From: an uncultured Bacteroidales bacterium
GTDB lineage: Bacteria > Bacteroidota > Bacteroidia > Bacteroidales > Bacteroidaceae
DNA: 64,000 nt
Direction of reading: 5' to 3'
Assembly: GCA_949297215.1 (NCBI GenBank)
Contig: CASFRV010000008.1
Location: forward strand, 65,588-129,587
Notes under the pieces: model-generated
Databases searched by the model: none
Seen by the model: the letters and a program-made list of their open reading frames with translations, nothing else
What the model was told of the DNA's origin: nothing
Part shown: positions 28,030 through 34,160 of the stretch, piece after piece
Numbering within the stretch: position 1 is the first letter of the stretch
How the letters are laid out: each line of letters begins with the position of its first letter
Translations under genes and position numbers: made by a program

Positions 28030-28289
28030 AGTTCCACGTGGATGTAATGCGGGTTGTTCACATCAACATCGATAGTGTAGACCGGAACGTTAGGGTCGGC
28101 ATACCAGACGTCCAGAAACTTCTGGAACGAGATAAAACCGATACGGCGAAAGCGATCCGACGGGTGCAGCCGTTTCATGAGCTTGTCCGCGTCGCGGCGC
28201 GTGGCGCCAAATACGACCTCCCGCTTTTCCTGCCCCGGCTGAGTTCCATAAATGCAATACAGATAGATGCGCTTAGCTTCAGTTTTCAT
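28026..28289 (-). CDS. 87-residue hypothetical protein upstream of the XRE regulator
   Basis: Starts MKTEAKRIYLYCIYG and contains VVFGATRRDADKLMKRLHPS and FISFQKFLDVWYADPNVPVYTIDV. I recognise no family. It is a compact mixed alpha-beta protein without a signal peptide. It is translationally coupled (ATGA overlap) to the HTH gene and has its own promoter at 28334-28365. By position it could be the toxin of a HigBA-like pair or a phage early protein. Confidence 0.6.
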   Translation of the reverse strand: MKTEAKRIYLYCIYGTQPGQEKREVVFGATRRDADKLMKRLHPSDRFRRIGFISFQKFLDVWYADPNVPVYTIDVDVNNPHYIHVEL

Positions 28290-28333
28290 CGTGATAAGTT
28301 TTTAGAATTAGCGATTGTTTTTTGTTGATGGTG

Positions 28334-28365
28334 CAAAGGTAAGCACTCTTTCTGTATTACCCAAA
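28334..28365 (-). promoter_or_regulatory. Promoter of the 87-residue/XRE gene pair
   Basis: On the minus strand TTTG (28362-28365), 20 bases, TACCTTTG (28334-28341). Confidence 0.75.
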
Positions 28366-28449
28366 CGGATAACAGAAAAAATCTGCCCGCCCCGCGTTTT
28401 TAACATTTCAGCGAGTCCAAAAAGCCTAAGATATTTATTGAAAACTGCT

Positions 28450-28480
28450 TGCTTAATTCATTAGAAATCACTATCTTTGT
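28450..28480 (+). promoter_or_regulatory. Promoter reading right, toward the 20-codon ORF and the GARPGAGRPK gene
   Basis: TTG (28450-28452), 20 bases, TATCTTTG (28473-28480). It diverges from the promoter of the XRE pair. The leader to the 70-residue gene would be about 205 nt. Confidence 0.75.
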
Positions 28481-28561
28481 AATGCGATAAGGGAAGAGGC
28501 CTCATCGACAGGGAAATCCGAAAACCTTTAAAAGAGTAGGAAAAAAGAAAGCCCAAAGCCC

Positions 28562-28624
28562 ATGAAAATCTCAGTCAAAATCAGGGCTCGGCGCTTCAAG
28601 TTGACTATCGTAGTCAAGCTTTAA
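28562..28624 (+). CDS. Possible 20-codon basic peptide (leader ORF)
   Basis: ATG to TAA encodes MKISVKIRARRFKLTIVVKL, strongly basic with alternating hydrophobic residues. It lies behind a good promoter and an A/G-rich stretch, and just ahead of a 9-bp hairpin (28632-28656). It could be a leader peptide or chance. Confidence 0.35.
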   Translation: MKISVKIRARRFKLTIVVKL

Positions 28625-28631
28625 GACCGAG

Positions 28632-28656
28632 GGGGAGGGGGATGCAGCCCCTCCCC
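28632..28656 (+). terminator. GC hairpin between the 20-codon ORF and the next gene
   Basis: GGGGAGGGG (28632-28640) pairs with CCCCTCCCC (28648-28656). A second small hairpin CCCCG-CTT-CGGGG follows, ending in CTTTC. Possible attenuator. Confidence 0.45.
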
Positions 28657-28692
28657 GCTTCGGGGCTTTCACCGGCAAAAATACTAACTAAT

Positions 28693-28905
28693 ATGCAAAC
28701 CGAAACAACCGAAAGCGTTAAAAAGAAAAGAGGCGGCGCTCGCCCTGGTGCCGGCCGCCCCAAGCGCGAGGGCGTCGTGGTGCCCCTCGGCCTGCGCGTC
28801 TCCCCCCTCGCCAAAGAGCGCCTCTCCGCCTATGCCCGTGCCCGCGGCATCTCCGTGCAGCTGGCCGCCACGCAAATCTTCGAGGCCCTGCCCGAAGAAG
28901 CATAA
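28693..28905 (+). CDS. Small basic DNA-binding-like protein with GARPGAGRPK motif
   Basis: 70 residues from ATG 28693 (MQTETTESVKKKRGG). It starts with a basic arm KKKRGGARPGAGRPKREG, a motif frequent at the N-terminus of Bacteroidetes plasmid and phage proteins. A likely ribbon-helix-helix follows (VPLGLRVSPLAKERLSAYAR, then GISVQLAATQIFEAL). Probably a DNA-binding regulator of the element. The longer start at 28642 lies inside a hairpin and was rejected. Confidence 0.6.
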   Translation: MQTETTESVKKKRGGARPGAGRPKREGVVVPLGLRVSPLAKERLSAYARARGISVQLAATQIFEALPEEA

Positions 28906-28973
28906 AAAAGGGCAAAAGTAGAGGGTAACGTTTAGGGTTAATCCCTTATCCCCTAACAATTTACGCCCCGCCC

Positions 28974-28995
28974 ATAATTGTCAATTGTCAATTGG
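28974..28995. repeat. AATTGTC-type linker repeat
   Basis: ATAATTGTCAATTGTCAATTGG (22 bases, shown in two halves: ATAATTGTCAA + TTGTCAATTGG). It encodes the last codons and stop of the tail-associated protein gene (minus). Confidence 0.7.
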
Positions 28996-31314
28996 AATAA
29001 AGTCCTCCATCACATACCGCGCCGTGCCCTCCCGCACGTCCCAGTGCAGCCCCGTCAGCGCGTAGCGCCGCCCGCCGTCCGTCAGCGTCACCGACGGCGG
29101 CAGCCCCGCGGCGTCCACCTCCACTTCCAGCTGCCGCCGCGCCCGCCCGTACAGCCGCCCCAGCGTCGAGAGCAGCAGCCGTTCGGGCCGCCCCGTCTTG
29201 CCCCCCTGCCGCTTGCTCGTGAACGCCTCCACCGGTGCCCCGTCCTTTATCAGGATATTCATTGCGCACCCGTCGTTCGCCCACGTCCCCAGCGTCGTCT
29301 CCACCTCATACACGTCCTCCGCGCCCTTGTAGCCCGTCCCCGCCTGGTACGTGCGCTCGTCCGAGCCCGGGCTGTCCCCCTCGTACGGGTCGTCATAGTC
29401 CGACTTACGCAGTACTTCCAGCGATATGTCCGACAGCAGGATAGGGTTAAACGCTGGTATGTCATATGGCCCCAGCCTCCGGTTCACGATCGGCCCATAT
29501 ACGGCCAGCGTAACTGTGCCATACATGGGCAGGTCGTCCCCGTTTACGTCGCGCAGGGGGATAATATACCCGTCCTCCGCGTCCACATACACCGACTCGT
29601 CGTAAGCGCGCCCCGACGACATGATCTCTGCCTTCTCGTTCTCCGCAGCCCCGTCAAGGTCTACGACGAAGGAGCAGTACTTCGTCTGCCAGTTCACGCC
29701 GTCCCAGTAGTAGTTCCCGAAACGCAATAGGAGCTTCCACTGCTTGATGCTGTCATATTTCGTTGGCGACCACGGCCCCACCTTGGTCGTCTTATCCATT
29801 ACGTCGGTGTAGAAGGCGCCCAGAAAGCCGTAAAAGTCTATTCTCAGGCGTAGGGCGCCGTACGGCATATATACGATGGGCGATGTCAGAAAGGATATAG
29901 GCTCACCCGTCAGGTCTACGTACGTCCGCCGAAACGCCGACGGCCATATCAGCATTCCGAACTTCCGCGATGTCTGTCCCACCTCCGACAACTCGTAGTA
30001 CGGGTCTTCCGTCCACGACATGCCTTGCAGGTATCGCAGCCACACCATCTCAGCCCCGGCCCATCCATACACTTTCCCATCGCTTCCTTCGTACGTCCAC
30101 GTATTGCGGTCGTCTTCGTCGGTGAAATCCTCAATTATAATAGAGCTACCGTCGGGGCGGTTTACGCGATACAGTTTAGTAGAGGCGCCGCCGTCAACGG
30201 ATCCACTGGTATAACGGGCAAAGCGATACTTTATCACGGGCAGGTTAGTCCGTTCAATAAAGCCGCCCGAACTATTATAGTACGCCACAAACCAGCCCGC
30301 ATCCTCTTTAACGGGCAAAAGCTGCCCCGGAACCGTCACCTCGCGACGATACTCGGCGTCTTCCTCAAACGCCACCTCCCCCGTAGGCGTCCAGTTGTGC
30401 GGGTCGAGCACGTCGCTCAGCAAGTCGTCCACTACGTCGGGGGCAAACCTCACCCTTACCCGTCGATACCCATTCAGCGTGCTCACCGTATGGTCAGTCC
30501 CCGCCGGCGTCAGCGCGTCCAGCTCCATCACCGGCGCCGCCACGTCCTCCACCAGGCGCCCCGGCAGCCCCAGCTCCGCCACGCCCACGCGCTTGTAGCC
30601 CGCCACGCTCTCCGCCGTCAGCCACAGCGCGCGCCCTCGTTCCCGCGCCGTCCACCCCGTCAGCCGTGCCACGGCCTCCACCACCTCGCGCCCCGTCGCC
30701 CCCTCATAAACGATCTGTGCCTGCTCCGCCTCGTCCCACTCGCCCTCGTCATACTCCCGCGTGAAAAACGCCATCCGCGACGCCTCCACGTCCAGCCACG
30801 TGTCCGTGCCCCCCTCGCCCACGCTCAGGTCGTCAGGATAAGTCACCGTGTCCCAGTCCCCCGTCAGCGCCAGCGCCTCCCCCAGCAGCGCCCCCAGGCG
30901 CACGTACCCGAACCCCGCCCCGGCGTCCAGCGTCAGCCCCGCCAGCGCCCCCAGCGGGCTCTGCACGTTCACGCTCAGCTCCTCCCCCGCCACCCAGCTC
31001 TGCCGCATCACCTCCGGCACCAGGTAGCCCTGCCACGTCAGCCCCCCGCCGCGCCACACCTCCACCCGTGCCGACGTCACGTCCGATGCGTACAGGCCCG
31101 AGTAGTCCACCCCCTCCTCCGTCCGCACCGTCAGCACCCCCGTCCACGCACGGCACGGCGTGTCTATCCCCTCCGCCGAGTCCTCGTCCAGCGTCAGCGG
31201 CGCCACCCCGCCCGTTAGCACCGTCACACCGCCCTGCCAGTCGCGCCCGTGCACGTTCACCGTCACCAATCGACCTGTCAAGTCCGAAAAACTGAATGTA
31301 TACCGCAAAGCCAT
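28981..31314 (-). CDS. Large tail-associated (distal tail/baseplate-like) phage protein
   Basis: 777 residues, starting MALRYTFSFSDLTGRLVTVNV. The N-terminal half has DEDSAEGIDTPCRAWTGVLTV, TSARVEVWRGGGLTWQGYLV and PLGAL, a pattern I associate with the large protein encoded after the tape measure in Bacteroidetes phages, probably part of the tail tip. No transmembrane or signal segment. The C-terminus (MEDFIPIDN) lies within a linker repeat. It is the largest gene of the element, and the usual upstream tail genes are absent. The structural role is inferred from resemblance and was not tested. Confidence 0.6.
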   Translation of the reverse strand: MALRYTFSFSDLTGRLVTVNVHGRDWQGGVTVLTGGVAPLTLDEDSAEGIDTPCRAWTGVLTVRTEEGVDYSGLYASDVTSARVEVWRGGGLTWQGYLVPEVMRQSWVAGEELSVNVQSPLGALAGLTLDAGAGFGYVRLGALLGEALALTGDWDTVTYPDDLSVGEGGTDTWLDVEASRMAFFTREYDEGEWDEAEQAQIVYEGATGREVVEAVARLTGWTARERGRALWLTAESVAGYKRVGVAELGLPGRLVEDVAAPVMELDALTPAGTDHTVSTLNGYRRVRVRFAPDVVDDLLSDVLDPHNWTPTGEVAFEEDAEYRREVTVPGQLLPVKEDAGWFVAYYNSSGGFIERTNLPVIKYRFARYTSGSVDGGASTKLYRVNRPDGSSIIIEDFTDEDDRNTWTYEGSDGKVYGWAGAEMVWLRYLQGMSWTEDPYYELSEVGQTSRKFGMLIWPSAFRRTYVDLTGEPISFLTSPIVYMPYGALRLRIDFYGFLGAFYTDVMDKTTKVGPWSPTKYDSIKQWKLLLRFGNYYWDGVNWQTKYCSFVVDLDGAAENEKAEIMSSGRAYDESVYVDAEDGYIIPLRDVNGDDLPMYGTVTLAVYGPIVNRRLGPYDIPAFNPILLSDISLEVLRKSDYDDPYEGDSPGSDERTYQAGTGYKGAEDVYEVETTLGTWANDGCAMNILIKDGAPVEAFTSKRQGGKTGRPERLLLSTLGRLYGRARRQLEVEVDAAGLPPSVTLTDGGRRYALTGLHWDVREGTARYVMEDFIPIDN

Positions 31315-31324
31315 AATAACCCGT

Positions 31325-31346
31325 TTTTAATTGTTAATTCTCAAAA
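31325..31346. repeat. AATTGTT-type linker repeat
   Basis: TTTTAATTGTTAATTCTCAA and two further bases, immediately upstream of the tail-associated gene start on the minus strand. Confidence 0.65.
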
Positions 31347-31377
31347 CTCCGCCCGCCCGTTTCCGCCCGCCCGTTTC

Positions 31378-31408
31378 CGTCCGTAGTCGTCCGAAAAACG
31401 TAACTTAG
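31378..31408 (+). promoter_or_regulatory. CGTCCG-N4-CGTCCG element and weak -7 box before the orphan antitoxin
   Basis: CGTCCG (31378-31383), TAGT, CGTCCG (31388-31393), seven bases, TAACTTAG (31401-31408). Same geometry as at 32506-32536 and 36763-36793, but the -7 box has one mismatch. Confidence 0.6.
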
Positions 31409-31431
31409 CCCCACAATCAAGTCACACAGCC

Positions 31432-31602
31432 ATGAACAACAACACCCTCGACCTTCCGCGCCTCCCCTATCCCGTATCCGGCGACGTCCCCAACGACGAG
31501 ACCCGCGAGGCCATCGACGAGGCACGCCTCGGCCTTTACGCCGGCACGCTCGACATGAGCAGCTTCGACGCCTTCATGGCCTCCGTCAACGCCATCGAAT
31601 GA
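31432..31602 (+). CDS. Orphan antitoxin (first copy of a RelB/DinJ-like antitoxin)
   Basis: 56 residues, MNNNTLDLPRLPYPVSGDVP then NDETREAIDEARLG and a tail SSFDAFMASVNAIE. It aligns with the second antitoxin at 32563-32721 (MNSNILDLPRRPYPVS, ETREAIEEA). The matching toxin gene next to it has been reduced to two short ends (see 31599-31672), so this antitoxin stands alone. It might still neutralise the toxin of the second copy. Located on the plus strand between minus-strand late genes, like a phage moron. Confidence 0.65.
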   Translation: MNNNTLDLPRLPYPVSGDVPNDETREAIDEARLGLYAGTLDMSSFDAFMASVNAIE

Positions 31603-31672
31603 GGGAAGTCCGATACAGCACGGCGCGCTCGAAGTAGTGCGCATCGGCTCCCACGCCGAGCTTTTCGGATAA
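31599..31672 (+). pseudogene. Remnant of a YafQ-type toxin gene, internally deleted
   Basis: ATG 31599 overlaps the antitoxin stop (ATGA), as in the intact copy. It begins MREVRYST, as YafQ-like toxins often do, then hits a stop after 12 codons. In the next frame the end EVVRIGSHAELFG-stop (31631-31672) matches the intact toxin's EVKLLRLGSHAELFR. About 65-70 internal codons are missing. Confidence 0.7.
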
Positions 31673-31690
31673 TTGTCAACTGTCAATTTT
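31669..31690. repeat. AATTGTC-type linker repeat
   Basis: ATAATTGTCAACTGTCAATT with flanks. It provides the C-terminal codons (KIDS) and stop of the M15 peptidase gene on the minus strand. Confidence 0.65.
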
Positions 31691-32089
31691 AAGCACCTGC
31701 CCCCGCAGCCTCTCCCGCTTATAGCTCACGTGCACCCAGTCCGGCCCCGTCCTGTCCCCGTGCTCCCATATCAGCTGGTCAAAGGGCAGGTGTTTCCGTA
31801 TATACTCGTACAGCTTTTTATTTGCCCGCCGCGAGTGCGTCGTGATGTCCGCCGCCTCGCCCCGCAGGTGTTGCGACGTCGCCGCGCCGCCCACCGCACG
31901 GTTCAGCTTCGGCGAGCGGTACCCGCTCGTCACGTAGATCGGCCGCCCGTACCACTCCCGCAGAGGGTCGAGCACCTCCTTCACCAAGTCCTCTATCCGC
32001 GCCACCTCACACACCGCCGGCGTGTTCTGGATGCCCTCGGCTTCAGCCGTCGAGCTTCGCGTAAATTCTTTCAGACTGAAATGTTTCAT
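31676..32089 (-). CDS. Phage M15-family peptidase (endolysin)
   Basis: 137 residues. Peptidase M15 (D-Ala-D-Ala carboxypeptidase-like) fold with zinc ligands in TSQHLRGEAADI (His and Asp) and WVHVSYKRER (His). VTSGYRSPKLNRAVGG is also typical. It should cut peptidoglycan peptides during lysis. No signal sequence, so export would depend on the holin. It overlaps the upstream spanin-like gene by four bases, with the holin gene further upstream on the same strand. Confidence 0.85.
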   Translation of the reverse strand: MKHFSLKEFTRSSTAEAEGIQNTPAVCEVARIEDLVKEVLDPLREWYGRPIYVTSGYRSPKLNRAVGGAATSQHLRGEAADITTHSRRANKKLYEYIRKHLPFDQLIWEHGDRTGPDWVHVSYKRERLRGQVLKIDS

Positions 32090-32469
32090 CTTCTCAAAGT
32101 TTTAAAAGCAAATATACAAACTCCTACGCACACCACCCCGCCGATAAACAGCAGTACCCACCGCCCCGCCGGCGCCGCGCGCTCCACCTCCACCCGCTCC
32201 ATCACGCGCACCGTGTCCGTCCGCGCCCGCCACAGCGTGTCCCGCTCGCGGCTCACACGCTCCCGCCACCGCGTCACCTCACGCACGGCCCACACCGTGT
32301 CCGCGCTCGTCCAATAGCGCTCCCGCACCGTGTCACGCACCGCCACCGTGTCCCGCGCCACCCGCACCACACGCACCGTGTCCCGCACCACCCGTTCCAC
32401 AGTCGACGCCTCGCGCGTCGTCCGGCACGAGGTCAGCATTACAAGCGCCAAAAGCAAAAACCACCTCAT
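32086..32469 (-). CDS. Likely unimolecular spanin (lipoprotein with C-terminal membrane helix)
   Basis: 127 residues. The N-terminus MRWFLLLALVMLTSC has a lipobox (LTSC), predicting an outer-membrane lipoprotein. The centre is a repetitive region of VRDTV-, RERD- and RVVRV-like units. The C-terminus has one hydrophobic helix (WVLLFIGGVVCVGVCIFAF) followed by KTLRR. A lipid anchor at one end and an inner-membrane helix at the other is the architecture of u-spanins such as T1 gp11, which fuse the membranes at the last step of lysis. It is coupled to the M15 gene. The start codon lies at the edge of a linker repeat. Confidence 0.65.
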   Translation of the reverse strand: MRWFLLLALVMLTSCRTTREASTVERVVRDTVRVVRVARDTVAVRDTVRERYWTSADTVWAVREVTRWRERVSRERDTLWRARTDTVRVMERVEVERAAPAGRWVLLFIGGVVCVGVCIFAFKTLRR

Positions 32470-32490
32470 AATTGTTAATTCCCAATTAAA
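32467..32490. repeat. AATTGTT-type linker repeat
   Basis: CATAATTGTTAATTCCCAAT and flanks. The start codon of the spanin-like gene (minus) is its last triplet. Confidence 0.65.
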
Positions 32491-32505
32491 AGCCGCGCCC
32501 GACCG

Positions 32506-32536
32506 CGTCCGAATTCGTCCGAAAGACGTATCTTTG
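32506..32536 (+). promoter_or_regulatory. Promoter with CGTCCG-N4-CGTCCG before the intact toxin-antitoxin pair
   Basis: CGTCCG (32506-32511), AATT, CGTCCG (32516-32521), seven bases, TATCTTTG (32529-32536). There is no TTG at -33. The first CGTCCG occupies that position. Confidence 0.7.
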
Positions 32537-32562
32537 CCGTAACAACACGCAAACGCAACACC

Positions 32563-32721
32563 ATGAACAGCAACATTCTCGACCTCCCGCGGCGCCCGTA
32601 CCCCGTATCCTACGACGAGCCGAACGCGGAAACGCGCGAAGCCATCGAAGAAGCGCTCTCCGGTAAACCGTTGGAAGAGCTCGATTTAAGCCGCTTCGAC
32701 GAGTACGTCGCCTCTCTATGA
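32563..32721 (+). CDS. Antitoxin of the intact toxin-antitoxin pair
   Basis: 52 residues, MNSNILDLPRRPYPVSYDEP, then ETREAIEEALSGKPLEELDLS and RFDEYVASL. Short, acidic and helical, as expected for a RelB/DinJ-type antitoxin, though a DNA-binding ribbon-helix-helix is not obvious. Its stop overlaps the toxin start (ATGA). It is too short for common gene finders. The pair is on the plus strand, nested between the minus-strand spanin-like and holin genes. Confidence 0.75.
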   Translation: MNSNILDLPRRPYPVSYDEPNAETREAIEEALSGKPLEELDLSRFDEYVASL

Positions 32722-32996
32722 CTCGTAAGAGGATCGTAATGACGGGCAGGTTTAAAAAAGACTTGAAGCGCTACCAGAACCGGCCCAAAAGCCTTGCGGC
32801 GTTAAAGTTGGTACTTCTGCGCTTGCAGAGCGGTAGCCCGCTGCCGGTCTCATGCCGCGTCCACTATCTTGCCGGCGCCTATGACGGCTGTCTTGAATGC
32901 CATGTAGGCCCCGACTTCCTCCTTATATGGATAGAGCCATATTCCGACGAAGTGAAGCTCCTCCGCCTCGGATCCCACGCCGAGCTCTTCAGGTAG
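32718..32996 (+). CDS. YafQ-type mRNA interferase toxin
   Basis: 92 residues, MTRKRIVMTGRFKKDLKRYQ, a RelE-superfamily start. Residues expected to act in YafQ are conserved: His in CRVHYLAG, His and Asp in ECHVGPDFLL, His in RLGSHAELF and the final Phe. The toxin cleaves mRNA on the ribosome and is neutralised by the protein encoded just upstream. It ends three bases before the convergent holin gene. In this setting it could stabilise the element or act against superinfecting phage, both inferences. Confidence 0.88.
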   Translation: MTRKRIVMTGRFKKDLKRYQNRPKSLAALKLVLLRLQSGSPLPVSCRVHYLAGAYDGCLECHVGPDFLLIWIEPYSDEVKLLRLGSHAELFR

Positions 32997-32999
32997 CCC

Positions 33000-33482
33000 T
33001 CATTGCTTCTCCCCCTCCCGAAACACCTCCTCCGCCACCTCCGCCGCTGCCTTGCTCTTCTTGCGCAGCAGCGCAATGATGCAGCGCTTCACCGAGAAGC
33101 GGAACTTCACACCGTGGATGCTGCACACGTGCCCGATGATGCTGTCTACCTCCCACACGCAGCCGAAGCCCAGCCCGATGGCGGCCGTCACCGTGTGCGT
33201 CGCCCACCCTAACGGTTCGAACACCGCCAGCCCCAGCAGCGACCCCACAAGCAGGTACGTCATGTAGTCCACGGCCTTGTTGCACGTCCGCCGTCCGGCA
33301 CGCGAAAAGCGGAACTCCTTGTGCTTCTTCAGGCTATCACTCACGCCAAACCAAAAGTCGGCCTGTATCAACACCACCACCAGCACCAGCATCCACCGCA
33401 GGTCATACAGCACGCCCAGCGCCTCAGCACCCCACGCACCCCACAACACAGCCTTTCCCGCCGCCTCAGTCGTCGTGTTCAT
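33000..33482 (-). CDS. Phage holin family protein
   Basis: 160 residues. The true start is MNTTTEAAGKAVLWGAW (33482), and the ATG nine bases upstream lies inside a linker repeat. Membrane segments are LRWMLVLVVVLIQADFWFGV and YMTYLLVGSLLGLAVFEPLGW with a further one after it. The C-terminal tail is basic and cytoplasmic-like. This resembles the TcdE/UtxA holin family. It should permeabilise the inner membrane for lysis. The holin, M15 peptidase and spanin-like genes make a full three-step lysis set, though the toxin-antitoxin pair interrupts it. Confidence 0.8.
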   Translation of the reverse strand: MNTTTEAAGKAVLWGAWGAEALGVLYDLRWMLVLVVVLIQADFWFGVSDSLKKHKEFRFSRAGRRTCNKAVDYMTYLLVGSLLGLAVFEPLGWATHTVTAAIGLGFGCVWEVDSIIGHVCSIHGVKFRFSVKRCIIALLRKKSKAAAEVAEEVFREGEKQ

Positions 33483-33508
33483 AATTCTCAATTCTCAATT
33501 GTCAATTC
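33481..33508. repeat. AATTCTC/AATTGTC linker repeat
   Basis: ATAATTCTCAATTCTCAATT followed by GTCAATTC. It codes for the C-terminus of the 208-residue gene (ELTIEN-stop) and abuts the holin start. Confidence 0.7.
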
Positions 33509-34114
33509 TTCCACGAAGTTCCCGACGACCGTATACAGCGGCGCAAACAGCGCGTTCCCGCTGTCCCGCAGCGCGCGGTATTTTTTGCCGCCCTCCGAGT
33601 ACACCTTGCCCTCCACTACCGCCATGTTCCCGTCGTGCGGGTAGGGGATAGGGTCGTCCTCCGTCCCCTTGTGGTCGCCGTCAAGGCGTTGGTAGAGCGC
33701 CGCCGTAGCCACGCTCGGCGGGTAGATGGCAAGCACAGGGTCAACCGTTTGCAGCGCCTTGTACAGGTCTCCGCGGTAGTACACCTTTTTCCCAGCTTCC
33801 AGCCGCTTGCCGATGTAGTCCCTCCACTGCGCCCTCTCGCGGAACATCCCGCGCCACCGCTCCTGCGCCGCCTCCGTGTCGTCCGTCAGCACCGCGTCAA
33901 GGTCAACCGAGCGCTTCAAAAGTTCCACCCAGTCATCCGTCTTCGGCTCCGTCACCACCTCGGGCGCGGGCGCGTAGTCCGTCTCCTCCCATCCGTCCGT
34001 AGACCCATCTTTGCCAACTAATACGGAACGGAACACAGCATCGTCCGACACCCGTCTCACCAGCTTCCCCGCGTCCGAGCGAAGCTCGCCAATCTCGTTA
34101 ATTATTATTGCCAT
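33488..34114 (-). CDS. Phage adsorption protein with carbohydrate-binding-like segment
   Basis: 208 residues. Begins MAIIINEIGELRSDAGKLVRR. The central GKKVYYRGDLYKALQTV and a second block EGKVYSEGGKKYRALRDSGN resemble the short aromatic carbohydrate-binding (chitin-binding-like) modules found in phage tail-tip and fibre proteins. There is no signal peptide or membrane helix. It lies between the fibre-like gene and the holin, the usual place for accessory tail proteins. Function is inferred from resemblance and position. Confidence 0.5.
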   Translation of the reverse strand: MAIIINEIGELRSDAGKLVRRVSDDAVFRSVLVGKDGSTDGWEETDYAPAPEVVTEPKTDDWVELLKRSVDLDAVLTDDTEAAQERWRGMFRERAQWRDYIGKRLEAGKKVYYRGDLYKALQTVDPVLAIYPPSVATAALYQRLDGDHKGTEDDPIPYPHDGNMAVVEGKVYSEGGKKYRALRDSGNALFAPLYTVVGNFVEELTIEN

Positions 34115-34160
34115 AATAGTATTACTTAATAACTAATCACTAATACCTAATACCTAACAC

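Noticed and set aside
28642-28692. Earlier start for the GARPGAGRPK protein
   Set aside because: It lies inside a strong GC hairpin, and the added residues look random. ATG 28693 directly precedes the conserved arm.
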